Shown here piece after piece: positions 1 to 7,020 of a DNA stretch of 24,516 nt. A model generated the notes under the pieces. The model was not told where the DNA came from, made no database searches, and saw only the letters and a program-made list of their open reading frames with translations. The stretch is from Gammaproteobacteria bacterium RIFCSPHIGHO2_12_FULL_37_34 (GTDB lineage: Bacteria > Pseudomonadota > Gammaproteobacteria > DSM-16500), in contig MGXW01000059.1 of NCBI GenBank assembly GCA_001801495.1, forward strand, positions 1 to 24,516, given 5' to 3'. How positions within the stretch are numbered: the first letter of the stretch is position 1; each line of letters starts with the position of its first letter. A program made the translations under genes and the position numbers.

Positions 1-10
1 CTGCAATTGC

Positions 11-1102
11 TCACACATGAAACCTAAAATGCATGATATCGCCATCTTGCACGATATAATCTTTTCCTTCTAAGCGCCATTTTCCGGCTTCTTTTGCGCC
101 TTGTTCGCCGTTATAATGAATAAAGTCTTCATAGGAAATCACTTCAGCACGAATAAACCCTTTTTCAAAATCAGTATGAATGACACCAGCTGCTTGTGGA
201 GCTGTCGTATTGATAGAAATAGTCCAAGCGCGTACTTCTTTTTCACCAGCAGTAAAATAAGTTTCGAGGTTTAATAATTGATAACCAGCATGAATTAAAC
301 GATCAAGCCCTGGTTCTTTCAAATCTAATTCATCTAAAAATATTTTTTTCTCCTCATCATTAAGATCAGCAATTTCAGCTTCAATTGCAGCAGAAATCAC
401 AATCACTTCTGTTTTTTCTATTGCAGCGATTTTTTTTACTTCGTCGAGTAAAGGGTTGTTGGCAAACCCTTTTTCAGCAACGTTAGCAGCATATAAAGTA
501 GGCTTTAAGGTTAACAAGTGCAACATATTCAATACTGTTTTTTCTTCTTTGGTAAAACCAAGTGTGCGTGCGGGTTTACCTTGATTCAGTTGATTTTTGA
601 TACGTTCTAGCAAAGCAGATTCTGTAATAGCAGCTTGATCACCCGATTTTGCTGCTTTATGTGCTCGCAATAATACACGATCAATGGTTTCTAAATCAGC
701 GAGAGCAAGTTCTGTATTGATGATTTCAATATCTTGAGCTGGCGCGATTTTGCCAGAGACGTGTGTAATATTATCATCTTTAAAACAACGTACCACGTGA
801 ATAATGGCATCCGTTTCACGAATATGAGATAAAAATTTATTACCAAGCCCTTCACCTTGCGCTGCACCTTTTACTAAACCTGCAATGTCGACAAATTCCA
901 CTGTAGTCGGTAGTACACGTTGTGGTTTTACAATCGCTGCAATTTTATCAAGACGTGGATCAGGAACCGAAACGACACCGACATTTGGTTCAATAGTGCA
1001 AAAAGGATAATTAGCAGCCGACACTTGCGCTTTTGTCAGGCAATTAAATAAGGTTGATTTGCCAACATTGGGAAGACCAACGATACCGCATTTTAGGGCC
1101 AT
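11..1102 (-). CDS. ychF: Redox-regulated ATPase/GTPase YchF (OLA1 family)
   Basis: Complete 363-residue protein, the usual length for YchF, a ribosome-associated P-loop NTPase of the Obg/OLA1 family. The G1 loop GLPNVGKST is at residues 9-17. The switch region DIAGLVKGAAQGEGLGNKFL follows near residue 73. The nucleotide-base motif reads NVAE near residue 208 instead of the NKxD of true GTPases; this change is known to favour ATP in the family. A C-terminal TGS-like domain closes the protein (about 280-363). The ATG lies 12 nt after the pth stop, with only a weak ribosome-binding site, so translation is probably coupled to pth. The pth-ychF order is common in gammaproteobacteria. Confidence 0.96.
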   Translation of the reverse strand: MALKCGIVGLPNVGKSTLFNCLTKAQVSAANYPFCTIEPNVGVVSVPDPRLDKIAAIVKPQRVLPTTVEFVDIAGLVKGAAQGEGLGNKFLSHIRETDAIIHVVRCFKDDNITHVSGKIAPAQDIEIINTELALADLETIDRVLLRAHKAAKSGDQAAITESALLERIKNQLNQGKPARTLGFTKEEKTVLNMLHLLTLKPTLYAANVAEKGFANNPLLDEVKKIAAIEKTEVIVISAAIEAEIADLNDEEKKIFLDELDLKEPGLDRLIHAGYQLLNLETYFTAGEKEVRAWTISINTTAPQAAGVIHTDFEKGFIRAEVISYEDFIHYNGEQGAKEAGKWRLEGKDYIVQDGDIMHFRFHV

Positions 1103-1114
1103 TTTATATGCTCG

Positions 1115-1696
1115 CTATCTCTTGGTATGCAATTGCTGCATCGCTTTAGAAATTTCACCATTTAACAGCAAAGGCAATATTTCTTCTGCTTGGTTTAAAA
1201 CCTGATGAATAATCTGCCGGTCAGTTTTCGAAGGCTTATTTAAAACGTATTCTTCAACATCTTCACTTCTTCCAGGGTGACCTATACCAATACGCAAACG
1301 ATGAAATTTTTTAGTATTCAAATGAGCAATGCTATCTTTCAAACCATTATGACCACCATCGCCGCCATCGAATTTTAGTTTGATGGTTCCAACTGGTAAA
1401 TCGATATCATCATGTGCGATTAAAATCGATTCAGATGAAATTTTGTGGTAATGTGCACAAGCATTTACCGCTTGTCCGCAGTGATTCATAAAAGTAGTTG
1501 GAATAAGCAAATGACAAGTAAAATGCGAGAAATGTGCCATGCCATATAATCCGTGATATTTACTTTCTCTCTGCAAATTTGTTTCGCTTGCCTTTGCAAT
1601 ACGCTCAACAAACCATGCTCCTGCATTATGCCTGGTGTTCGCGTATTTTTTCCCTGGATTCGCCAAACCCACAATAAGTTGAATAGAAGATGACAT
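1115..1696 (-). CDS. pth: Peptidyl-tRNA hydrolase
   Basis: 193 residues, full length for bacterial Pth, which cleaves peptidyl-tRNA dropped from ribosomes and recycles the tRNA in the cytoplasm. The signature GLANPGKKYANTRHNAG (residues 10-26) carries the catalytic His23. The second conserved block HDDIDLPVG lies near residue 95, and GGHNGLKD, a tRNA-contacting loop, follows near residue 115. The gene starts with ATG 17 nt after the rplY stop and ends 12 nt before ychF, so rplY-pth-ychF reads as one transcription unit. No strong Shine-Dalgarno sequence is visible before the start. Confidence 0.96.
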   Translation of the reverse strand: MSSSIQLIVGLANPGKKYANTRHNAGAWFVERIAKASETNLQRESKYHGLYGMAHFSHFTCHLLIPTTFMNHCGQAVNACAHYHKISSESILIAHDDIDLPVGTIKLKFDGGDGGHNGLKDSIAHLNTKKFHRLRIGIGHPGRSEDVEEYVLNKPSKTDRQIIHQVLNQAEEILPLLLNGEISKAMQQLHTKR

Positions 1697-1713
1697 GATT
1701 GACCAGTTAAAGT

Positions 1714-2439
1714 TTATTTCTCTTCTTTCTTACCTTTCTCTTCCTTTTTTACTTTTTCTTCACTTTCGCTTTCACCCTCACCTTCAGCTTTTTGTTCAAT
1801 TGCTGGAACTTCAGCAGAAATAGGTATTTCAGTTGGTTCAGGTTCTTTTTCGATTCTAGGCATATGGACAGAGACGACAGGTTTGTCATTACCATGCAAA
1901 AGGGAAACGAGTTCCACTCCTTTTGGCAAGGGTAGATCTGATAAATGAAAAATTTGATTCAATTGCATGCCTGAAATATCTAGTTCGATGTATTCAGGTA
2001 AATCATCAGGGAAACAAGATACTTCCACATCACTCATGATATGAGAAACAAGACCACCCGCATCTTTGGCGCCGGGTGCTTTTTCTCCGCCGAGAAAGTG
2101 TATAGGCACGTGCATATGCAGTTTTTCATCGGATCTAACACGTTGGAAATCAACATGCAACAGACGTGGTTTATACGGGTGTCGTTGAATATCTTTTAAA
2201 ATAACGCGTTCTGGTTCGGAATTAATCTTTAGTGTCAAAACATGTGAGTAGAATGCTTCATTCTCAAGCGAAATAGCTACTTTATTATGTTCGAGTGTCA
2301 GAGAAACAGGTGCTTTACCTCCACCATAAACGATACCGGGTATTTTATCATCCCGACGTAGGCGGCGGCTCGCACCTTTCCCAATGTGTTGACTTTGGCG
2401 AACAGTAGCTTCCACTTCAAATGTATTGTTCGATGCCAT
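1714..2439 (-). CDS. rplY: Ribosomal protein bL25, long (Ctc/TL5) form
   Basis: 241 residues. The N-terminal L25 domain (about 5-95) binds 5S rRNA; the block GKGASRRLRRDDKIPGIVYG at residues 20-39 is typical. A Ctc/TL5-type beta domain follows (about 100-195), so this is the long form and not the short E. coli form. From about residue 200 the protein becomes a low-complexity charged tail of Glu, Lys and Ser ending KKEEKGKKEEK. The ATG is preceded by GGAG about 8 nt upstream. The gene heads rplY-pth-ychF. A terminator (2474-2504) separates it from the upstream gene, so it probably needs its own promoter, which I could not pick out convincingly. Confidence 0.93.
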   Translation of the reverse strand: MASNNTFEVEATVRQSQHIGKGASRRLRRDDKIPGIVYGGGKAPVSLTLEHNKVAISLENEAFYSHVLTLKINSEPERVILKDIQRHPYKPRLLHVDFQRVRSDEKLHMHVPIHFLGGEKAPGAKDAGGLVSHIMSDVEVSCFPDDLPEYIELDISGMQLNQIFHLSDLPLPKGVELVSLLHGNDKPVVSVHMPRIEKEPEPTEIPISAEVPAIEQKAEGEGESESEEKVKKEEKGKKEEK

Positions 2440-2473
2440 TGTTTTTACTCCACTTTTGGTTAATTAAGCTAAT

Positions 2474-2504
2474 AAAAAAGCCCCTTTCCCGCGACCAGGA
2501 AGGG
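2474..2504 (-). terminator. Rho-independent terminator after the hypothetical gene
   Basis: Read on the minus strand, CCCTTCC (2504-2498), a 7-nt loop, then GGGAAAGGGG (2490-2481) form a GC-rich stem with one bulged base, followed by C and six T (2479-2474). It lies 10 nt after the stop of the 2515-3783 gene and 35 nt before the rplY start. It should therefore end transcription coming from prs and the hypothetical gene. Confidence 0.7.
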
Positions 2505-2514
2505 ATGGGATATT

Positions 2515-3783
2515 CTACACATATTTTGACAAGATGGAAGGGGAGGAGATGTTAATCGCCTCATTTTTTGGCTTTTTATTTGCTTTAAAAAAATAGAGTT
2601 CTAGAGTAGCTTGCTTACGTTTATTATTGGAATAAGGTGTAGTTTCTGATAATTTTGTTTGTGTGTGGGCAAGATAATGGGTTTGTTCTAATTTGATCAT
2701 TGTTTGTATAGTGGAATCATTTGTCATGTCTTTATAAATGACATAAAGAAGATAAAAATAACGTACGTGAGGGAGCCAAGTTTCGATAGATACAGAGCCA
2801 AGATTATAAGGGGTGGTGTTACCCGATAAAGTTTGATGCAATCGTTGTTTCAGTCGATGTGCTATATCGCTTTCACAGTTTTTTATTAGGTAAAATGCTT
2901 GTGCAGCTCTTTTCAAATGGTTTTCTTTTAACGTAAAATTGTTGAGTGGGCTATTTGTTTCATCCCATTCAAAATAATTAATAAGCAATAATTCTGCAAG
3001 CGTCATTCTTGCGAGCGTTTCGCATTTATTTTTTCTATGAATGATATTGAGACAATAGTCATTTATTTCTTTATACTTAAAATTCTTTAAAAAAAGATTG
3101 ATATGAAATTGAAATGCAGCTTCAGCATCTATTCTTGTGTAATTTTGTAATATTATTTTATATGTGTTTTTTTCATTTATTGTTGATTCAAGCGCTTGAT
3201 GAAGAAAAGAAAAATACTTTTCTTTAAATGCATTTTTCTTTTTTTCAGAGGACATCATTTCTATAAAAAATGGAGAGGTAAATATCTGAAAAACTTTTTC
3301 TAGATGATTAGCGTGTAATAGTTCGCGCGGATATTGATTAAAATAGGCGACATACAATTTTCGTTTATCATTTAAAGGTAGATTTGAATGATTAATAGCT
3401 TCTATTACAGCATCCCAGTGACAAATTTTTTTCTTATTTATTAGCCACTCGACGATTTTAAAATGTTTATGACGAACGGCTGCAGGAAAAATCTCTTTTA
3501 ATTCTTCTTTGCCAATCTGATATTGAGCCGTTAACCATCTCAAAAAATGAAGATGAGCATATTTTTCAGCGATAGAGAGAATAGTCGTTTCTTCGTAATC
3601 ATTATATTCATTGTGCGGAGCAGTTTGTGAGAATACGAAGGGGCATAATTTTTTTTGTATTAAATATTTTAATACATCAAACGATTGGCCATTTTTAATG
3701 GCTTCAATAATAGCATGATCACCATATTTGCGATAAAGCGAGTTGGCTGATTGATGTTTGGTTCCAGTACGCATGTTTGGCAT
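2515..3783 (-). CDS. Hypothetical ankyrin-like protein with C-terminal PIP-box-like motif; candidate Dot/Icm effector
   Basis: 422 residues, family not recognised. The N-terminal third has ankyrin-like helix pairs at about 22-45 (AIIEAIKNGQSFDVLKYLIQ), 66-90 and 97-120 (AAVRHKHFKIVEWLINKKK). The middle (about 130-370) is helix-rich, with no known motif I can name. Near the C-terminus a basic stretch surrounds KRKQATLELYFFKANKKPK (388-406), which fits the eukaryotic PCNA-binding PIP box QxxLxx[YF][FY] (Q391, L394, Y397, F398). No signal peptide or membrane segment is seen. The gene starts 2 nt after the prs stop with no clear ribosome-binding site, so it may rely on coupling; Met4 is an alternative start. 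It looks more AT-rich than its neighbours and interrupts the usual prs-rplY order, suggesting acquisition. The effector role is inferred from the host type and eukaryotic-like repeats only. Confidence 0.8.
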   Translation of the reverse strand: MPNMRTGTKHQSANSLYRKYGDHAIIEAIKNGQSFDVLKYLIQKKLCPFVFSQTAPHNEYNDYEETTILSIAEKYAHLHFLRWLTAQYQIGKEELKEIFPAAVRHKHFKIVEWLINKKKICHWDAVIEAINHSNLPLNDKRKLYVAYFNQYPRELLHANHLEKVFQIFTSPFFIEMMSSEKKKNAFKEKYFSFLHQALESTINEKNTYKIILQNYTRIDAEAAFQFHINLFLKNFKYKEINDYCLNIIHRKNKCETLARMTLAELLLINYFEWDETNSPLNNFTLKENHLKRAAQAFYLIKNCESDIAHRLKQRLHQTLSGNTTPYNLGSVSIETWLPHVRYFYLLYVIYKDMTNDSTIQTMIKLEQTHYLAHTQTKLSETTPYSNNKRKQATLELYFFKANKKPKNEAINISSPSILSKYV

Positions 3784-3785
3784 GT

Positions 3786-4733
3786 TCAGTCCAAAAACAT
3801 GCGGCTCAATGAGCCAGCGCCACTAATACGCCGCATGGCTTCTGCAATCATATGGCTTAAGCTTAAAGAACGAATGCGTGAACATTGCTTCGCGTCTTCA
3901 CTGAGAGGAACAGTATCTGTTACGACGATCTCATCTAAAAGAGAATGATGAATGGTTTCGATGGCTTTACCTGATAAAACAGGATGAGTAATGTAAGCAG
4001 CAACTTTAGAAGCACCATGATCTTTTAAAGCTTCAACAGCGCGGCAAAGTGTACTTGCTGTGTCGACAATGTCATCTACAATAATGCAATCACGATCTTT
4101 TACATCACCAATAATATGCATTACCTGCGCTTCATTTTGTCGAGGGCGGCGCTTATCAATAATGGCAAGATCAGCGCCTGGAACACGTTTAGCAATCGCA
4201 CGCGCACGAATCACGCCACCTACATCAGGTGAAACAATCATGATGTTTTGATAAGATTTTTGATGGATGTCATCTAGCATAATAGGTGTGCTATAAAGGT
4301 TATCAACTGGCATATAGAAAAAACCTTGTATTTGATCTGCATGCAGATCAACCGTAACTAAACGACTAATTCCAACTGCAGCCATCACATCTGCTATAAT
4401 TTTTGCTGTGATAGGCACGCGAGCTGAGCGTACCCGTCTATCTTGGCGGGCATAGCCGAAGTAGGGAACGACTGCGGTGATTTTTGCTGCGGAAGCACGA
4501 CGTAAGGCATCTGCAAGCAAAATAAGCTCCATTAAATTGTCATTTGAGGGCGCACAAGTGGATTGAATAATAAAAACATCTCGACCACGGACATTTTCTT
4601 GAATTTCCACCATGGTTTCCCCATCGCTAAAGCAACCGACAAGTGCTTTACCGATAGGAAGGTTTAAATTTTCTGCAACGCGCTCAGCTAATAATTGGTT
4701 GGCGTTGCCTCTAAAAATCATTATTTCTGGCAC
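3786..4733 (-). CDS. prs: Ribose-phosphate pyrophosphokinase (PRPP synthetase)
   Basis: 315 residues, the same length as E. coli Prs. It makes PRPP from ribose 5-phosphate and ATP for nucleotide, histidine and tryptophan synthesis. Visible motifs are the divalent cation site DLHADQIQGFF (129-139), the flexible-loop region YFGYARQDRR (91-100) and the PRPP-binding signature CIIVDDIVDTAST (216-228). The start is GTG at 4733, supported by AAGGGA 7 nt upstream; the ATG at codon 5 lacks such a site. A TGnTATACT extended -10 element lies upstream (4762-4770). The gene follows tRNA-Gln, a common arrangement in gammaproteobacteria. Confidence 0.96.
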   Translation of the reverse strand: MPEIMIFRGNANQLLAERVAENLNLPIGKALVGCFSDGETMVEIQENVRGRDVFIIQSTCAPSNDNLMELILLADALRRASAAKITAVVPYFGYARQDRRVRSARVPITAKIIADVMAAVGISRLVTVDLHADQIQGFFYMPVDNLYSTPIMLDDIHQKSYQNIMIVSPDVGGVIRARAIAKRVPGADLAIIDKRRPRQNEAQVMHIIGDVKDRDCIIVDDIVDTASTLCRAVEALKDHGASKVAAYITHPVLSGKAIETIHHSLLDEIVVTDTVPLSEDAKQCSRIRSLSLSHMIAEAMRRISGAGSLSRMFLD

Positions 4734-4761
4734 GAGACTATCCCTTTAAATGATTAATGTG

Positions 4762-4770
4762 AGTATACCA
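4762..4770 (-). promoter_or_regulatory. Extended -10 promoter element for prs
   Basis: On the minus strand TGGTATACT matches the extended -10 consensus TGnTATAAT at eight of nine positions. It lies about 29 nt upstream of the prs GTG. No good -35 is visible at 16-18 nt; the region there is a T8 tract. Extended -10 promoters often lack one. Confidence 0.5.
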
Positions 4771-4778
4771 AGGTTGTT

Positions 4779-4813
4779 AAAAAAAACAGCAGTCAGATAA
4801 AAATTTTTATCTG
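4779..4813 (-). terminator. Perfect AT-rich palindrome plus T8 tract at the 3' end of tRNA-Gln
   Basis: CAGATAAAAATTTTTATCTG (4794-4813) is a perfect 20-nt palindrome whose end overlaps the last bases of the tRNA. On the minus strand it is followed, after 7 nt, by eight T residues (4786-4779). It could be a weak terminator, a 3' processing signal for the tRNA, or an attenuator between tRNA-Gln and prs. The low GC of the stem and the gap before the T tract make terminator function uncertain. Confidence 0.4.
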
Positions 4814-4883
4814 GGGTGCTAGGATTCGAACCTAGGGAATGCCGGGATCAAAACCCGGTGCCTTACCGCTTGGCTACACCCCA
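4811..4883 (-). tRNA. tRNA-Gln (anticodon TTG)
   Basis: The minus strand folds as a cloverleaf. The acceptor is TGGGGTG/CACCCCA, the D arm contains AGCGGTAA, the anticodon stem CCGGG/CCCGG encloses loop TTTTGAT with anticodon TTG, and the T arm CTAGG-TTCGAAT-CCTAG is complete. The discriminator is G, as in other glutamine tRNAs. CCA is not encoded. The stretch between the anticodon and T stems is six nt (CATTCC), one more than in the E. coli homologue. A TTGACA/CAAAAT promoter lies just upstream (4896-4924). Confidence 0.95.
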
Positions 4884-4895
4884 ATCAGGAAAGCT

Positions 4896-4924
4896 ATTTT
4901 GATGAGAGACGTATAAAGTGTCAA
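4896..4924 (-). promoter_or_regulatory. Sigma70-type promoter for tRNA-Gln
   Basis: On the minus strand a perfect -35 TTGACA (4924-4919) is separated by exactly 17 nt from a -10 CAAAAT (4901-4896). This places the start of transcription a few bases before the tRNA 5' end at 4883. The -35 overlaps one half of the dyad at 4921-4957. Confidence 0.6.
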
Positions 4925-4957
4925 TGAGAATTGATAGCGATCAAAAATGCTCATTGA
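4921..4957 (-). repeat. Nested inverted repeat between palindrome A and the tRNA promoter
   Basis: TCAATGAG (4921-4928) pairs perfectly with CTCATTGA (4950-4957). Inside it, TTGAT (4931-4935) pairs with ATCAA (4940-4944) around AGCG. The right half belongs to the left arm of palindrome A, so the two hairpins are mutually exclusive. The left half overlaps the -35 of the tRNA-Gln promoter. It could be a small hairpin in the lolB 3' region or a DNA dyad at the promoter; no function can be assigned. Confidence 0.5.
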
Positions 4958-5078
4958 ACTCATTCACCATCTACGTGAACGAGGGACGTCGCGGCCATGG
5001 ATGGTTTAAAGCGCCGAGTACAGGGATGTACGTTCCCGAGTCACGTAGATGGTGAATGAGTTCAATGAACATTTTTGA
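4941..5078 (-). repeat. Palindromic intergenic repeat, copy A
   Basis: Two 38-nt arms (4941-4978 and 5041-5078) are inverted copies of each other with one mismatch (C4950 against A5069, a possible G-U pair in a minus-strand RNA). They enclose a 62-nt asymmetric core (4979-5040). The core holds a smaller hairpin, GTACA-GGGA-TGTAC (5018-5031), and the palindrome CCATGG. Read on the minus strand, the core matches copy B (13823-13884) at 58 of 62 positions. The element overlaps the lolB 3' end: the lolB stop and its last codons lie inside the right arm. It occupies the place where many gammaproteobacteria have ispE. Confidence 0.9.
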
Positions 5079-5667
5079 AAATATCCCATCGATAAATAAT
5101 CAATTTTGCTTTCAGAATAGTCGAAGTAATCTCAATTTTATCGGGAAGTTCAATGGATCCAATTTTTATATAACTTAAAAAATGTATTTGCCATCCTTGT
5201 TGGATTAATTCACTGAGACGATTAGACGTATCCAATTGTTTGGTATAAGTAATCCCGGCGACAGGTAGACCGCGCACCCAATAAGCAAGAGATGAAATGG
5301 GAACACGAAAACCCCAGTGTTCGGCTAGTAATTGCTCTGGGCTAGTTGCGGTATAACGCTTACCATCGGATGTTTCTAATATAACAGTAGCTGGTTGACC
5401 TATTAGTTTGAATCCTCCAGTGCCTAAGGGCCCTAGTAAAGATACAATATATTGTTTATTTTTTTGGGTCCAATTAACAGTTGCGCTCCCCGAATCTTGT
5501 GATGTTCTAACGGCTACTTTACCGCTTACTTGCCAATTTTGAATACGAGATAAGGCAATTTGTCGTTCTTTCCAAGTGAGCTTAAGAGATGAGGGGGGTG
5601 AAGGAGGCGCTATAAGAGGTTGACAAGCAGATAAGCAAATAACAAGCATGCAAATGATATATCTCAA
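5062..5667 (-). CDS. lolB: Outer-membrane lipoprotein receptor LolB
   Basis: 201 residues, close to E. coli LolB (207). LolB accepts lipoproteins from LolA at the inner face of the outer membrane. A short signal peptide ends in a lipobox (CLSAC) with Cys15 as the expected lipidated residue. The block IQNWQVSGKVAVRT (about 42-55) followed by GSATVNWTQ is typical of the family. The start is TTG at 5667, backed by AAAGGATA upstream; starting at the first ATG (codon 7) would leave too short a signal peptide. lolB diverges from hemA, as in E. coli. The last codons and stop lie in the arm of palindrome A. Confidence 0.9.
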   Translation of the reverse strand: MRYIICMLVICLSACQPLIAPPSPPSSLKLTWKERQIALSRIQNWQVSGKVAVRTSQDSGSATVNWTQKNKQYIVSLLGPLGTGGFKLIGQPATVILETSDGKRYTATSPEQLLAEHWGFRVPISSLAYWVRGLPVAGITYTKQLDTSNRLSELIQQGWQIHFLSYIKIGSIELPDKIEITSTILKAKLIIYRWDIFKNVH

Positions 5668-5679
5668 TTTATATATCCT

Positions 5680-5708
5680 TTGTTTCTAGATAGCTTTAAG
5701 CATAAAAT
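5680..5708 (+). promoter_or_regulatory. Putative hemA promoter
   Basis: TTGTTT (5680-5685), a 17-nt spacer and TAAAAT (5703-5708) give a plausible sigma70 promoter with a leader of about 35 nt before the hemA ATG. The -10 is good; the -35 keeps only TTG. Its -10 region overlaps that of the proposed divergent lolB promoter. Confidence 0.45.
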
Positions 5709-5727
5709 AACGCCAACCAAGAGTAAA
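5699..5727 (-). promoter_or_regulatory. Putative lolB promoter
   Basis: On the minus strand TTTACT (5727-5722), a 17-nt spacer and TATGCT (5704-5699) each match the consensus at four of six positions. The element overlaps the hemA promoter, so the two polymerases could not both be bound. Confidence 0.35.
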
Positions 5728-5748
5728 TAAATAATATTTTTAATAGTT

Positions 5749-7020
5749 ATGACAATTTTTGTTATTGGTATCAATCACAAAACCGCGCCAGTTCACGTGC
5801 GTGAACGAATTTATTTTGCTTTAGATAAGCACAATCTTTATTTGCGTGATTTATTAGCTTACCCCGATGTTCATGAAGCTATGCTGTTATCAACCTGTAA
5901 TCGCTCAGAACTTTATTGCGATGCTGATCATCTTGATCGTGTGCGAGAATGGTTCTGCGCGCAAGCAACAGCGCTTTTTCGCTCAACACTAAAACCACAT
6001 CTTTATCTTTATAGAGATGAGAAAGCGATTGCTCATATTATGCGGGTTGCTTGTGGATTAGATTCTATGATAGTGGGTGAATCCCAAATTTTTGGTCAAA
6101 TGAAAGAAGCTTTCTCTGAAAGTTGTACGGCAGGTGCTGTAGGAACATTATTTTATCGCTTGTTCCAACAAATATTTACCATGGTAAAAGAAATACGTAC
6201 CACAACTAGTATGGGTGCTTGCCCTGTTTCTGTTGCATCAGCCGCCATACATTTTGCTAAACAAACATTGCCTCACTTTCCTCAAGCTAATATTGTACTA
6301 ATTGGCGCGGGGAGCATGTCCGAACTTTTACTTCGTTATCTAACAGTGCACCACAGAGGAACCCTTACACTTGTTAATCGCAGCATAGAACATGCATTAC
6401 CATTATTAGTAGGTATGAAAGGTAACCTTGTTGGATTAGATCAGCTGGAATCAGCGCTTATTGAGGCGGATATTGTGCTTTCAGCAACAGGTAGTGTCAC
6501 ACCTCTTATTACGCAAAAAACGATGCTCGCTGTCATGCGCACGCGCGCAAAACGATCCTTCATGCTGATTGATATTGCTGTACCCCGTGATATTGAATCA
6601 AGTGTAGCAGAAATAGAAGGGGTACATCTTTTTTGTATTGATGATTTGAAAACAATTATTGAAAATAATCGACAAGATCGTGAACATGCTACGAATAAAG
6701 TACGTGAAATGATTGATCAGAAAAGTATTGAATGTATGGGGGAGCTACAATCAATTGACCATGTTCAAGATACTATCCGAGTTTATCGCGAACAAATTGA
6801 AGCATTATGTCGGGTTGAATTGGTAAAAGCTAAACAACAATTACAACAAGGTGTTGATCCCTCACAGGTACTTGATGAATTTGCACGTGTTTTCACTAAA
6901 AAATTGTTACATGTACCGAGTGTGCAATTACGACAGGCGGGAATGGCAAAACGTTTTGAATTATTAAGTTTAGCTAAACAATTATTTGCTATTCCCGAGT
7001 CTAAGGTAGAGCGTTTATGA
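5749..7020 (+). CDS. hemA: Glutamyl-tRNA reductase
   Basis: 423 residues (E. coli 418). It reduces glutamyl-tRNA(Glu) to glutamate-1-semialdehyde with NADPH, the first committed step of C5-pathway haem synthesis. The N-terminal GINHKTAPVHVRER (7-20) and the catalytic block STCNRSELYC with Cys50 are present. The NADPH-binding loop is IGAGSMSE near residue 184, and a helical dimerisation domain follows from about 315. The ATG is fixed by alignment with the family start; no good ribosome-binding site is visible. The stop overlaps the prfA start (ATGA), so hemA-prfA-prmC is an operon. Confidence 0.96.
   Translation: MTIFVIGINHKTAPVHVRERIYFALDKHNLYLRDLLAYPDVHEAMLLSTCNRSELYCDADHLDRVREWFCAQATALFRSTLKPHLYLYRDEKAIAHIMRVACGLDSMIVGESQIFGQMKEAFSESCTAGAVGTLFYRLFQQIFTMVKEIRTTTSMGACPVSVASAAIHFAKQTLPHFPQANIVLIGAGSMSELLLRYLTVHHRGTLTLVNRSIEHALPLLVGMKGNLVGLDQLESALIEADIVLSATGSVTPLITQKTMLAVMRTRAKRSFMLIDIAVPRDIESSVAEIEGVHLFCIDDLKTIIENNRQDREHATNKVREMIDQKSIECMGELQSIDHVQDTIRVYREQIEALCRVELVKAKQQLQQGVDPSQVLDEFARVFTKKLLHVPSVQLRQAGMAKRFELLSLAKQLFAIPESKVERL

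Noticed and set aside
4060..4251. Open frame on the plus strand inside prs
   Set aside because: Antisense shadow of a strongly conserved gene; no ribosome-binding site and no recognisable protein.
4941..5078. Palindrome A as a CRISPR unit, insertion sequence or simple terminator
   Set aside because: There are no repeated spacers, no transposase frame and no terminal T tract; the second copy with a shared core indicates a dispersed palindromic repeat.
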